A stretch of 64,000 bases of DNA from the NCBI GenBank assembly GCA_902576905.1, contig CACGWW010000001.1:309001-373000 (forward strand), read 5' to 3'. The number at the start of each line of letters is the position of its first letter. The first letter of the stretch is position 1. A model generated the notes under the pieces. That model ran no database searches. It was not told the origin of the DNA and saw only the letters and a list, made by a program, of their open reading frames with translations. This document shows, piece after piece, positions 1-9,309 of this stretch. The DNA is from an uncultured Alphaproteobacteria bacterium (GTDB lineage Bacteria; Pseudomonadota; Alphaproteobacteria; Rhodobacterales; Rhodobacteraceae). The translations under genes and the position numbers were made by a program.

Positions 1-1796
1 TCGGTGGCCGAAGAATTCCCATGGTTTCGATGAGTCACCAATATGTAATTTCTGAACAAGTAGAAGAACTCGAGAAATGGACGGCAAATACTGGTCACAA
101 ACTGCCTTTATTACGAGACGTAGATTCCTCTTACTATTTAAGACAAGAAAAAAATGGTTTTAATCTTGGACCTTATGAAAAAAATTGTCGAGCTCATTGG
201 TGTACAAAAGATGATCCCCTTCCCGAAGACTTCAGCTTTCAGCTATACCCAGATGACCTTGAGAGATTGGAATGGTACGTGGAAGACGCGATGAAAAGAG
301 TCCCTCTTCTTGCTAAAGCGGGGGTATCAAAAGTAATAAACGGACCAATTCCGTATACTCCGGATGGGAATCCACTTATAGGCCCTATGCCAGGCGTGAG
401 AAATGCATTCGAAGCCTGTGTGTTTACTTTTGGCATTGCCCAAGGTGGAGGAGCGGGCAAGGTCTTGGCAGAATGGATTACAGAGGGAACAACTGAATGG
501 GATATGTGGTCCTGTGACCCCAGACGTTTTACCGATTTTACTGACCAAGAATATTGTATTGAAAAAGGCAAGGAAATTTATGGTCATGAGTATGGGATGC
601 ATTTTCCTCATATGCGATGGCCCGCAGCTCCTGATAGACGTTTGTCTCCAATTCATGCAAAAATTCTGGGCTTAGGCGGTCAGATGGGTTGCTATAATGG
701 ATGGGAAAGAGCCAATTGGTTCGCAAAAGAAGGTGATGATATTTCTATAGCATCGGCTCAAACATGGGAAAGAAATGGCCCATGGGAAAAAAGGGTGAAA
801 GAAGAATGCGAAGCGGTAAGAGATGGCGTAGGGGTTTTAGATCTACCTGGGTTTTCTCGCTTTGAATTAAAAGGAAAAAATTGTCAAGATTTTCTAAGTA
901 GGCTGATTGTAGGCAATCTACCATCCACAGGCAGGATTAGCCTTTCCTACTTTAGCGATCACAGAGGAAGAATACTCACGGAAATGTCTATCATGAAACA
1001 TTCTAATGAGCATTTTACTTTAATAACTGCTGCAGCTGCGCAATGGCATGACTATGAATTATTATTGAGGTCGATAGACCCAAATAGTGACATTACCCTT
1101 GAAGATAAAAGCCAGGAAGTTGGAACTCTAATTGTGACAGGACCCAAAAGTCGAGATTTATTTAATAAGATTGTAGATGCTGATCTTTATCTTCCCTGGT
1201 TGTCACACCAAAAAGCTTTCATAAATAAAATGCCGGTAGTTATGGCTAGGGTATCATTCGCTGGGGAACTAGGGTGGGAAGTTCACGTTCAGAACAAGTA
1301 TCTAAATCCTATTTATGATCAAATACTGTCTCTAGGCGCTAAGCCTTTTGGGATGTTTGCATTGAATTCACTTAGAATAGAAAAGGGGTATAGAGCTTGG
1401 AAGGGAGACCTATCCAGTGATTACTCAATCCTTGAAGGAGGACTAGAAAGATTTGTAAAGTTTGACAAAGATATTGATTTTATTGGCAAGCCAGCACTGC
1501 TTAAGGAAAAGCAAGAAGGTAGCAAAAAAAGCTTTGTAACTTTAAAGGTAAAAGCGAACGGTTTTGATGCTCCTTACATGTCCACCCTTTGGCATGACGA
1601 CAAAATTGTTGGAGAAACCACTTCCGGCGCATGGGGATACAGAGTAAACCATTCTATAGCCTTAGGTATGCTTCGCACAGATCTTTGTGATCCAGGAACT
1701 CAGATTGAAGTGGAGATCTATGGGGAAAGATTTGATGCAACCGTTCAAGACAACAAACCTCTCTGGGATCCTGATAATAAAAGACTTAGACAATGA
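1..1796 (+). CDS. Dimethylglycine/sarcosine dehydrogenase-like FAD oxidoreductase fused to GcvT (5' end missing)
   Basis: The frame is open from the first base, so this is the C-terminal part of a longer protein; the ATG at 21 is internal, because the text around it (PMVSMSHQY) reads like the middle of a DMGDH-type FAD domain. What remains is the end of the FAD/substrate domain (glycine-rich FGIAQGGGAGK at about residues 138-148), then an FAO_M-like linker and a GcvT aminomethyltransferase domain to the end (GWERANWF, GELGWEVHV, and the closing PLWDPDNKRLR). Such proteins oxidatively demethylate N-methyl amino compounds and pass formaldehyde to tetrahydrofolate on the GcvT domain. The stop overlaps the next start (ATGA at 1793-1796), so the two are translationally coupled. 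The exact substrate is unknown. Confidence 0.85.
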   Translation, partial: GGRRIPMVSMSHQYVISEQVEELEKWTANTGHKLPLLRDVDSSYYLRQEKNGFNLGPYEKNCRAHWCTKDDPLPEDFSFQLYPDDLERLEWYVEDAMKRVPLLAKAGVSKVINGPIPYTPDGNPLIGPMPGVRNAFEACVFTFGIAQGGGAGKVLAEWITEGTTEWDMWSCDPRRFTDFTDQEYCIEKGKEIYGHEYGMHFPHMRWPAAPDRRLSPIHAKILGLGGQMGCYNGWERANWFAKEGDDISIASAQTWERNGPWEKRVKEECEAVRDGVGVLDLPGFSRFELKGKNCQDFLSRLIVGNLPSTGRISLSYFSDHRGRILTEMSIMKHSNEHFTLITAAAAQWHDYELLLRSIDPNSDITLEDKSQEVGTLIVTGPKSRDLFNKIVDADLYLPWLSHQKAFINKMPVVMARVSFAGELGWEVHVQNKYLNPIYDQILSLGAKPFGMFALNSLRIEKGYRAWKGDLSSDYSILEGGLERFVKFDKDIDFIGKPALLKEKQEGSKKSFVTLKVKANGFDAPYMSTLWHDDKIVGETTSGAWGYRVNHSIALGMLRTDLCDPGTQIEVEIYGERFDATVQDNKPLWDPDNKRLRQ

Positions 1797-4234
1797 CCAT
1801 ACCAGCAGAGGCAAGAATTGTCATTATTGGTGGCGGTATATCAGGGTGCTCACTTGCCTATCACCTTGCAAAAATAGGTTGGAAAGACATCATTCTTTTG
1901 GAAAGAAAAAAACTGACCTCGGGAACCACATGGCATGCAGCAGGGCTTATAGGCCAACTAAGACCAAACTTAAATATGACACGTTTGGCAAAATATTCCG
2001 CAGATCTTTATGTGAACCTGGAAAAAGAAACAGGCATTTCTACTGGTGTAAAACAAAATGGATCTTTAACAGTGGCGCTTACAGAGCACCGTCACGAAGA
2101 AATTCTCAGACAAGCCTCGATGGCCAAGGCGTTTGATGTAGAAGTCAATGAGATTTCCATCTCTGAGTTGAAATCGTTTCATCCATTTTTAAATGTTGAT
2201 GGTGTCAAGGGCGCCGTCCATCTTCCACTAGATGGTCAAGGTGATCCTGCAAATATCGCCATGGCTTTAGCAAAAGGGGCGCGAGATTTAGGAGTAAAAA
2301 TTTTTGAGGATACAAAAGTAACTGGATTAAACACTCATAATAATTCTGTTAGTGGTGTTCACTGGGAGAATGAAAGTGGTAAAGGGCTTATCAAAACAGA
2401 AAATGCTGCAAATTGTGCGGGCATGTGGGCAAGAGATTTTGCTGAAAGCCATGGTGTTACGGTTCCGCTTCATGCCTGTGAACATTTTTACATTGTTACA
2501 GAGCCAGTAAAAAATCTAAGTACGTTACCCGTTTTAAGAATGCCTGACGAACAAACCTATTATAAGGAGGATGCGGGTAAATTTTTAGTTGGCGCCTTCG
2601 AACTGCAAGCAAAACCATGGGGAATGAATGGAATTGATGAAAATTTCTGCTTCGATCAACTTCCAGAAGATTTAGACCATTTTGAACCTATATTGGAAAA
2701 GGCAATAAAAAGAATACCAATATTAGAAAAATACGGCATTCAAACATTTTTCAACGGGCCAGAGAGTTTTACACCCGATGACAAGTATTATTTAGGGGAA
2801 GCTCCTGAACTTAAAGGATTTTGGGTTGCAGCAGGATATAATTCAATTGGCATAGTCTCTTCGGGTGGCGCAGGGATGGCCTTAGCGCAGTGGATTGACC
2901 AGGGCTCCCCACCGTTTGACCTGTGGGACGTGGATATAAGAAGGGCCCAGCCCTTTCAAAGAAATCGCCTTTATTTGAAAGATCGGGTAAAGGAGTCGTT
3001 AGGATTATTATATGCAGATCATTTTCCTTATAGACAGGTTGAAACATCTCGAGGGGTCAGAAGATCGCCATTACATGAACATCTAAAAAAGGAAAATGCC
3101 ATATTCGGCGAACTTGCAGGATGGGAAAGAGCCAACTGGTTTGCAATTGGAAAACAGGAAAAAAAATATATCTATGATTGGAAGAAACAGAACTGGTTTG
3201 AAAACCATAGGCTAGAGCATTTAGCGATTAGAAATAATGTTGGGCTGATCGATATGAGTAGTTTTGGAAAAATAAGGGTCGAAGGGGCGGATGCCCTGTT
3301 GTTTTGCCAAAAGATTTGCGGAAATAACGTCGACGTAGATATTGGGAAGATAGTATATACTCAGATGCTTAACTCAAGTGGTGGTATTGAAAGTGACCTT
3401 ACTGTAACTCGTTTAAAGCATAATTGTTTTTTATTTGTTGTGCCTGCTGCTACTCTCGTTCGAGATTTAAGTTGGCTAAACCGCCATAGAGAAAACTTTA
3501 ATGTCGTAGTGACTGATGTTACTTCATCAGAAGCTGTTTTAGTATTGATGGGACCAAATTCAAGAAAGCTATTAGAAGAAATATCACCGAATAAATTTGA
3601 TAACAATAATCATTCATTTGGCTCAGCTAAAGAGATTGAAATAGGGTATGGATTGGCTAGAGCGCATCGAATTAGCTACGTTGGAGAATTGGGTTGGGAA
3701 TTGTATGTAAGCTCAGATCAGGCTTGTCACGTTTTCGAAGTGATCCGAGAGGTAGGAAAAAAACATGACCTTAGGCTATGTGGCCTCCATAGTTTAGATA
3801 GCTGCAGAATTGAGAAGGCTTACCGCCATTTTGGCCATGATATTACCGATGAAGATCATGTATTGGAAGCTGGGCTTGGTTTCGCAGTACAAACGAAAAA
3901 GGACGATTTTATTGGTAAAGAAGCAGTTATAAGAAAAAACAACCAGGGTCTTGAAAAATATCTCTACCAATTTCAACTTGAAGATCCGGAGTTGCTACTG
4001 TTCCATAATGAGCCGATTTACCGGGATGGTGAGCTTGTTTCATACCTAACTTCAGGTAACTACGGTCATTTTTTAGGATCAGCTATTGGCATGGGCTATA
4101 TTCCACTAAAGGAAGACACCATAAAATCAGTCGAGACCTCAGACTTTCATATTGAAATAGCAGGGACGATGGCTAAGGCAAAAATATCATCTAAACCATT
4201 GTATGACCCGAGCTCTGAGAAGATTAGAATGTAA
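1793..4234 (+). CDS. Dimethylglycine/sarcosine dehydrogenase-like FAD oxidoreductase with GcvT domain
   Basis: This is a complete 813-residue protein of the DMGDH/SarDH type. The N-terminal Rossmann motif is VIIGGGISGCS (residues 10-20), followed by SGTTWHAAG (44-52), whose histidine (about residue 48) matches the covalent FAD-attachment His of DMGDH. The DAO-type FAD domain runs to about 365, an FAO_M-like segment to about 430, then GcvT (GWERANWF; GELGWELYV) and a GcvT C-terminal barrel. It is a paralogue of the gene before it, with which it shares a 4-bp overlap, and it sits just before an MttB-family gene. Inference: oxidative N-demethylation feeding methylene-THF. Substrate specificity (dimethylglycine, sarcosine or another N-methyl compound) cannot be assigned. 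Confidence 0.9.
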   Translation: MTIPAEARIVIIGGGISGCSLAYHLAKIGWKDIILLERKKLTSGTTWHAAGLIGQLRPNLNMTRLAKYSADLYVNLEKETGISTGVKQNGSLTVALTEHRHEEILRQASMAKAFDVEVNEISISELKSFHPFLNVDGVKGAVHLPLDGQGDPANIAMALAKGARDLGVKIFEDTKVTGLNTHNNSVSGVHWENESGKGLIKTENAANCAGMWARDFAESHGVTVPLHACEHFYIVTEPVKNLSTLPVLRMPDEQTYYKEDAGKFLVGAFELQAKPWGMNGIDENFCFDQLPEDLDHFEPILEKAIKRIPILEKYGIQTFFNGPESFTPDDKYYLGEAPELKGFWVAAGYNSIGIVSSGGAGMALAQWIDQGSPPFDLWDVDIRRAQPFQRNRLYLKDRVKESLGLLYADHFPYRQVETSRGVRRSPLHEHLKKENAIFGELAGWERANWFAIGKQEKKYIYDWKKQNWFENHRLEHLAIRNNVGLIDMSSFGKIRVEGADALLFCQKICGNNVDVDIGKIVYTQMLNSSGGIESDLTVTRLKHNCFLFVVPAATLVRDLSWLNRHRENFNVVVTDVTSSEAVLVLMGPNSRKLLEEISPNKFDNNNHSFGSAKEIEIGYGLARAHRISYVGELGWELYVSSDQACHVFEVIREVGKKHDLRLCGLHSLDSCRIEKAYRHFGHDITDEDHVLEAGLGFAVQTKKDDFIGKEAVIRKNNQGLEKYLYQFQLEDPELLLFHNEPIYRDGELVSYLTSGNYGHFLGSAIGMGYIPLKEDTIKSVETSDFHIEIAGTMAKAKISSKPLYDPSSEKIRM

Positions 4235-4263
4235 CTTTTTTGGCATTTTTCTGGGAGGCAGAA

Positions 4264-5790
4264 ATGAAGAGACTTGAACGAAGAGGAAGAGACTCAAAAA
4301 TAGCGCTAAGAGCGGCTCCTATATCTGAAGAAATAAATCCAATAAAGCCAGGACTGATTGGTGGCAGTTACAAGCCTTTAAGTGACCCAGATATAAGGAA
4401 ATTATATAACTTAGCTCTTGATACATTATCCAAAATCGGGATAGGCCTAGCACCAAAGAGCGGAATAAATCATATGACAAAAGCTGGCGCAGTATTAGGA
4501 GACGATGGAAGACTTAGGTTTTCTAAATCTCTTGTTGAAGACATGATTGCCTTGTCCTCTAAAGACTTGACGCTATTTGGACGAGAAGAAAAATTCGATA
4601 TGCACTTGTCTGGGAAAAAGGTTTTTTTTGGCACTGCGGGAGCAGCCGTTCATGTGGTCGATGTGGAAAAGAAAGAATACAGAGACTCAACAGTTCAAGA
4701 CTTATATCACGCAGCTCAGATAACTCAGGAATTAGATAACATACATTTTTTCCAACGGGTGATGGTAGCAAGAGATATAACCGACAACTATGAAATGGAT
4801 CTCAACACGCTTTACGCTTGTTGCGGAGGCACTACAAAGCATGTTGGAACTAGTTTTTCTGAACCGCACCATGTTAAGGGCTGTATGGATTTGCTACATA
4901 TGATAGCTGGTGGGGAAAAGCAATGGCGGGCAAGGCCTTTTGTTTCCAATTCAAACTGCTTTGTGGTTCCCCCAATGAAATTTGCAACGGAGAGTTGTGA
5001 AACAATGGAAAAATGTATTGAAGGCGGGATGCCTATTCTTTTACTCTCCGCTGGCCAAGCTGGAGCAACGGCACCAGCACCTATTGCTCTAGCAATTGTT
5101 CAAGCAGTTGCAGAATGTTTAGCTGGAATTGTTTACGTAAATTCAGTAAAGCCTGGACACCCCTGCATTTTCGGGACTTGGCCCTTTGTTTCCGATTTGC
5201 GAACAGGTGCAATGTCAGGAGGGTCGGGTGAGCAGGCTCTTTTAACAGCTGGCTGTGCTCAAATGCATCATTTTCTTGGCTTGCCTGGAGGTGCCGCTTC
5301 TGGAATAGCAGACTCAAAGTTACCAGATATGCAGGCTGGTTGGGAGCAAGGTATTTCTAACACTCTTGCTGGACTTGCAGGCTTAAATCTTTGCTATGAG
5401 TCTGTAGGAATGCATGCTTCCCTTTTAGGTTTTTCATTAGAATCATTGATACTAGGCAACGATATACTTGGACAGGTACAACGATGCATCAAGGGAATCG
5501 ATGTTAACGATGATATCGTAAATATTGATGTTATAAGGTCCGTTTGTATTGATGGACCAGAGCATTATTTGGGGCATCAACAAACATTAGATTTAATGCA
5601 AATTGAATATATTTATCCTGATCTTGCAGATAGAACGAGTCCTAAGGAATGGCAAGAAAACAATAAACCGGATATAATGAAAAAAACAATAGAACGAAAA
5701 AAAACAATTCTCACAAGAAGAAATAATATACCTCTTTTTGATAATGAAATTGAGAGGGGAATAAGAGAAAAATTTAAAATTTATGTATAA
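4264..5790 (+). CDS. MttB-family (trimethylamine/quaternary amine) methyltransferase, non-pyrrolysine
   Basis: The protein (508 residues from this start) belongs to the COG5598 MttB superfamily, a TIM-barrel methyltransferase that takes a methyl group from a quaternary amine. I chose ATG 4264 because GGGAGG lies 6 bases upstream (4253-4258); a TTG at 4240 lacks this. The frame has no internal TAG, so it is a non-pyrrolysine member, like the characterised glycine-betaine methyltransferase MtgB. It follows the two DMGDH-like genes by 29 bases, consistent with sequential demethylation of one N-methylated compound. No corrinoid-protein gene or reactivase is beside it, so the methyl acceptor is unclear. 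The 3' end overlaps the next gene by 8 bp. Confidence 0.85.
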   Translation: MKRLERRGRDSKIALRAAPISEEINPIKPGLIGGSYKPLSDPDIRKLYNLALDTLSKIGIGLAPKSGINHMTKAGAVLGDDGRLRFSKSLVEDMIALSSKDLTLFGREEKFDMHLSGKKVFFGTAGAAVHVVDVEKKEYRDSTVQDLYHAAQITQELDNIHFFQRVMVARDITDNYEMDLNTLYACCGGTTKHVGTSFSEPHHVKGCMDLLHMIAGGEKQWRARPFVSNSNCFVVPPMKFATESCETMEKCIEGGMPILLLSAGQAGATAPAPIALAIVQAVAECLAGIVYVNSVKPGHPCIFGTWPFVSDLRTGAMSGGSGEQALLTAGCAQMHHFLGLPGGAASGIADSKLPDMQAGWEQGISNTLAGLAGLNLCYESVGMHASLLGFSLESLILGNDILGQVQRCIKGIDVNDDIVNIDVIRSVCIDGPEHYLGHQQTLDLMQIEYIYPDLADRTSPKEWQENNKPDIMKKTIERKKTILTRRNNIPLFDNEIERGIREKFKIYV

Positions 5791-6082
5791 AAACCTCTTT
5801 ATTACCTTTCTTCTTACTTTTCTAATTTCTTGTTCTTCAAACCTTAACCGTGAGATCATAAGACTGGACCCAACTAACGAAAATTACCATACGCCAGGAT
5901 GTAGAGAAATTAGAAAAAAAATACTGGATCAAAAAAGTGATCCTAGTGAAAGCGTAGCGCGTGGTGCTTTGTCGACCTATTTTTTGGGAGCAATAAGTCT
6001 ACCTGCTTTGGGTTTTTTGGAGATAAACTCAGAGGAATATAAGAAGAGTCTAATAGCTGAACTTAAAAGAAACTGTTATTAG
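5783..6082 (+). CDS. Small predicted lipoprotein, unknown function
   Basis: This 99-residue protein starts with a lysine and a hydrophobic stretch ending in the lipobox FLISC (Cys at about 17), so it is probably lipidated and exported. The rest contains two more cysteines (GCREI; the C-terminal RNCY) and a short hydrophobic segment, STYFLGAISLPALGF, around residues 63-77. The start overlaps the MttB-family gene by 8 bp, so it is likely co-translated, but nothing links it to amine catabolism beyond position. I do not recognise a family. Confidence 0.65.
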   Translation: MYKNLFITFLLTFLISCSSNLNREIIRLDPTNENYHTPGCREIRKKILDQKSDPSESVARGALSTYFLGAISLPALGFLEINSEEYKKSLIAELKRNCY

Positions 6083-6112
6083 TAGAATATAAATTTTAAA
6101 AAGGAGTAACGT

Positions 6113-7261
6113 TTGATTGATACAAAACAAATCCGGGAGTCTGTAGCTACGATTTGCCAGAAATATGGAGAAGAATATTGGCGTAATTTAGATAAGAAAA
6201 AAGAATACCCTACAGACTTTGTTAAGGAAATGACGACAAGCGGGTTCTTAAATATACTTATTCCTCAAGAATATGGTGGTGCTGGACTGGGATTAAAAGA
6301 AGCTTGTATTGTTTTGGAAGAACTTAGTCTTCAAGGTGCACATGCTGGTGCGTGTCATGCTCAGATGTACGTTATGGGCACTCTTCTAAGACATGGGTCG
6401 GATAAACAAAAAAAAGCATATCTTCCAAAAATATCTTCTGGTGAGCTAAGGCTTCAGAGCTTTGCCGTAACAGAGCCAAACTCAGGAACGGATACAACTA
6501 GTATCAAAACCATGGCAAAAAAAACTAATGATGGCTGGATTATCAATGGGCAAAAAGTCTGGATTAGTCGAGTGGAACACTCTGACTTAATGATCCTTCT
6601 TGCACGAACTAAACCACAGGGAGCTCTCCCCAAAAAGACTGACGGATTTTCCGTTTTCCTTATTGATATTGAACAAGCTAAGGAAAGTGGCCTTAAAATA
6701 GTGAAGATTGACTCTATGATTAACCATCACTCCTGCGAATTATTTTTTGATGATGTTTTCATTCCGGATGAAAGCATAATAGGTGAAGAAGACAAGGGCT
6801 TCCGAGCAATTATGGATGGTATGAATGCCGAAAGAATTCTTATAGCATCAGAGTGTATCGGAGATGGTAAGTATTTTATAGAAAAGTCTGTTAACTACGC
6901 CAAAACTAGAAAAATTTTTAATAGAGAGATTGGCATGAACCAGGGAATTCAATTTCCAATCGCAGAGTGCTACTCACAAATTGAAGCCGCATCACTAATG
7001 GTCGATAAAGCTGCAACGCTTTTCGACGAGGGTAAAAAATGTGGTGCAGAGGCTAATATGGCAAAAATGTTGGCGGCCGATGCTAGTTGGAAAGCAGGCA
7101 CTACGGCTATGGAGACATTTGGTGGCTTTGGCTTTAGTAAAGAATACGACATTGAAAGAAAGTTCAGAGAAACGCGTCTTTATCAAACGGCTCCCGTATC
7201 GAGGAACTTAATACTTAGCTATATTGCTGAACATGTTTTAAATCTTCCAAGAAGCTTTTGA
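6113..7261 (+). CDS. Acyl-CoA dehydrogenase family protein
   Basis: This 382-residue flavoprotein has the usual acyl-CoA dehydrogenase order: an N-terminal helical domain, a middle beta domain (FAVTEPNSGTDT at about 118-129; INGQKVWIS) and a C-terminal four-helix domain (METFGGFGFSKEYDIER). The start is TTG at 6113, supported by AAGGAG at 6101-6106. The usual YEGT segment carrying the catalytic Glu of short/medium-chain enzymes is replaced by YQTAPVSRN near the C-terminus. The catalytic base is therefore either elsewhere or this belongs to a subgroup with different chemistry. The next gene is a CoA-transferase one base on, which suggests that a CoA ester made by one enzyme is oxidised by the other. 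Confidence 0.88.
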   Translation: MIDTKQIRESVATICQKYGEEYWRNLDKKKEYPTDFVKEMTTSGFLNILIPQEYGGAGLGLKEACIVLEELSLQGAHAGACHAQMYVMGTLLRHGSDKQKKAYLPKISSGELRLQSFAVTEPNSGTDTTSIKTMAKKTNDGWIINGQKVWISRVEHSDLMILLARTKPQGALPKKTDGFSVFLIDIEQAKESGLKIVKIDSMINHHSCELFFDDVFIPDESIIGEEDKGFRAIMDGMNAERILIASECIGDGKYFIEKSVNYAKTRKIFNREIGMNQGIQFPIAECYSQIEAASLMVDKAATLFDEGKKCGAEANMAKMLAADASWKAGTTAMETFGGFGFSKEYDIERKFRETRLYQTAPVSRNLILSYIAEHVLNLPRSF

Positions 7262-7262
7262 A

Positions 7263-8393
7263 ATGAATTTACCACTTGATGGAATATTAGTGGTATCTAT
7301 GGAACAAGCTGTGGCTGGACCTTTTTGCTCTAATAGACTTAAACAATCAGGCGCCCGGGTGATTAAGATTGAGAGAAAAGATGGTGGAGATTTTGCTCGG
7401 GGTTATGACACAGCCGCTGAAGGAGAAAGCTCATATTTCATATGGCTGAATCAAGGTAAAGAAAGTATTGCTCTGGACCTAAAGACAAAGATTGATAGAC
7501 ACATATTCTTAAATATGATTGCTAAAGCAGATATTTTTATTCAGAATTTCTCTCCGACAACTGTAACTAAATTGAGCATAGATAGCTCCAGTTTGAAATC
7601 TTATAACCCAAGACTTATCTGTTGCGATATATCTGGTTATGGAGAGGCTCCGGAAATGATGAAAAAAAAATCTTATGATTTACTAATTCAAGCAGAAAGT
7701 GGCCTTATAGATGTCTCTGGATCACCAGAAGGACTTGGTAGGATAGGGGTCTCGATTTGCGATATTGGCGCAGGAATGGCAGCACATGCAGGCATTTTAG
7801 AAGCTTTATTATTGAGAGAACGTTTTAATAAAGTTAAGGATGTTAAGATATCCCTTTTTGATGTTGCTGCTGACTGGATGACTGTTCCATATATTCATAG
7901 CAAATATGGAGGGGCTGCTCCCAAAAGGGTTGGTCTAAAGCATCCTTCTATCGCACCTTATGGTGCTTTCCGGTGCTCGGAAAATACTAGCTTCATCATT
8001 TCAATTCAGAACGAATCGGAGTGGAAAAGATTTTGTGTAGAGGTTCTTAAATCACCTGCTTTGGCAAAAGAGAATAAGTTTTCTAGCAATACACTCAGAG
8101 TAAAGAATAGGGATTTATTAGATGAAACAATTCAGTCTATTTTATCTTCGCTTACCGATGAAACATTAAAAAATAGGCTTGAAGAAGCATCAATTGCGTA
8201 TGGAAGACTAAATACTGTTAAGGATCTGGAAAGGCATTTGGCATTGAAAAAAATAAGGGTAAGAAATTCACTCGATGAAAGTTTAACTATTCCCTCTCCA
8301 CCCCTAATTTGGGAGGAATCAGAAAAAAAAGCGCCAAAATTTAACCAACATAATGAGCAATTGAGAACAGAATTCAATGACACAAAAAAATAA
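7263..8393 (+). CDS. Class III CoA-transferase (CaiB/BaiF family)
   Basis: This 376-residue protein matches family III CoA-transferases, which move CoA between carboxylic acids through an aspartyl-CoA intermediate. It opens with the family signature (DGILVVSMEQAVAGPFCS, GARVIKIER) and carries the catalytic Asp in VSICDIGAG (D167, corresponding to Asp169 of formyl-CoA transferase). It lies directly behind the acyl-CoA dehydrogenase and overlaps the following sugar kinase by 17 bp. Inference: it activates the carbon skeleton handled by the dehydrogenase. The acid substrate cannot be deduced; carnitine-, mesaconate- and itaconate-type transferases share this fold. Confidence 0.88.
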   Translation: MNLPLDGILVVSMEQAVAGPFCSNRLKQSGARVIKIERKDGGDFARGYDTAAEGESSYFIWLNQGKESIALDLKTKIDRHIFLNMIAKADIFIQNFSPTTVTKLSIDSSSLKSYNPRLICCDISGYGEAPEMMKKKSYDLLIQAESGLIDVSGSPEGLGRIGVSICDIGAGMAAHAGILEALLLRERFNKVKDVKISLFDVAADWMTVPYIHSKYGGAAPKRVGLKHPSIAPYGAFRCSENTSFIISIQNESEWKRFCVEVLKSPALAKENKFSSNTLRVKNRDLLDETIQSILSSLTDETLKNRLEEASIAYGRLNTVKDLERHLALKKIRVRNSLDESLTIPSPPLIWEESEKKAPKFNQHNEQLRTEFNDTKK

Positions 8394-9309
8394 ACATATT
8401 TTTGTTTTTGGAATTTTTGCGGTGGATTTATCTTTCTATGTTGATAAGAGAGTAAAACCCGGGGAAACCATTATTGCAAAAAGTTCGAACATAGGCCCTG
8501 GCGGCAAAGCCTCTAATCAAGCAATATCAGCAAGAAAACTTGGAGCGCACACCACATTAATTACTCGATTAGGGAATGACAATTTTAATAGATATGCAAA
8601 TGATATTTGGAGAAAAGAAAAACTCTTTGCGAGTGCAAAAATTGACAAAAATTTTCCTACCGGTATGGCAGGAATATTTATCGATAATAAAACTGGTGAA
8701 AATAGTGTAATTGTTGATCCTGGAGCGTCAGCCCAACTGAGTATAGATGACTTTTATTCGCAAAAATCTAAAATGAAAAAAGGAGACATTTTTTTAACTC
8801 AATTTGAACAGTCATCTGATACTACATTTGCAGTTTTAAAAGAAGCCAGAGAATTGGGCATGATTACAATTTTTAACCCAGCCCCATTTGGAAAAATTAG
8901 TAGGAAAGCTTACCAGTTTTGTGAAATTATTACTCCCAATGAAACAGAAGCTGAGCAAATAACAAATATCTCTTTAAAAGGCAAAAGAGACGTTGAAAAG
9001 GCTATAAATAAAATCAGAGACCTGGGAGTTGAAAAAGTAATTATTACACTTGGAAAAAAAGGCGCTGCATTTTTTGATGGAGGGAAAATTTCGTTTTGCC
9101 CAGGCAACAATTTTGGAAAAGTAGTTGATACAACAGGTGCTGGCGATTGTTTCAATGGTGCTCTAGCAAGCGCATTGTCTTTTGGAAAAGGTTTGGGGCA
9201 ATCAGTAGAATTTTCTTGTGCAGCAGCAGGTCTCAGTGTTTTAAAGAAAGGAACAGCTCAGTCAAGTCCGACTAGAGTTGAACTAAATAAGGCTCTGAAA
9301 GCTACTTAA
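8377..9309 (+). CDS. PfkB-family carbohydrate kinase (ribokinase-like)
   Basis: This 310-residue kinase has the PfkB N-terminal signature around GPGGKASNQAISARKLGA (about 47-64) and the C-terminal signature VDTTGAGDCFNGALA (about 249-263), whose GAGD Asp is the catalytic base. The family phosphorylates ribose and other sugars or nucleosides with ATP. The start overlaps the CoA-transferase by 17 bp, so it belongs to the same transcription unit. Its 3' end overlaps the convergent ThDP-enzyme gene by 8 bp. A sugar kinase in a cluster with amine demethylases and acyl-CoA enzymes is unexpected, and the substrate may not be ribose. Confidence 0.85.
   Translation: MTQKNKHIFVFGIFAVDLSFYVDKRVKPGETIIAKSSNIGPGGKASNQAISARKLGAHTTLITRLGNDNFNRYANDIWRKEKLFASAKIDKNFPTGMAGIFIDNKTGENSVIVDPGASAQLSIDDFYSQKSKMKKGDIFLTQFEQSSDTTFAVLKEARELGMITIFNPAPFGKISRKAYQFCEIITPNETEAEQITNISLKGKRDVEKAINKIRDLGVEKVIITLGKKGAAFFDGGKISFCPGNNFGKVVDTTGAGDCFNGALASALSFGKGLGQSVEFSCAAAGLSVLKKGTAQSSPTRVELNKALKAT

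Noticed and set aside
1687..2136. A 149-codon open frame overlapping both DMGDH-like genes
   Set aside because: It lies in a different frame across two well-supported genes, and its translation resembles no protein I know.
4264..5790. Pyrrolysine-encoding TAG in the MttB-family gene
   Set aside because: The frame runs from start to stop without an internal TAG.
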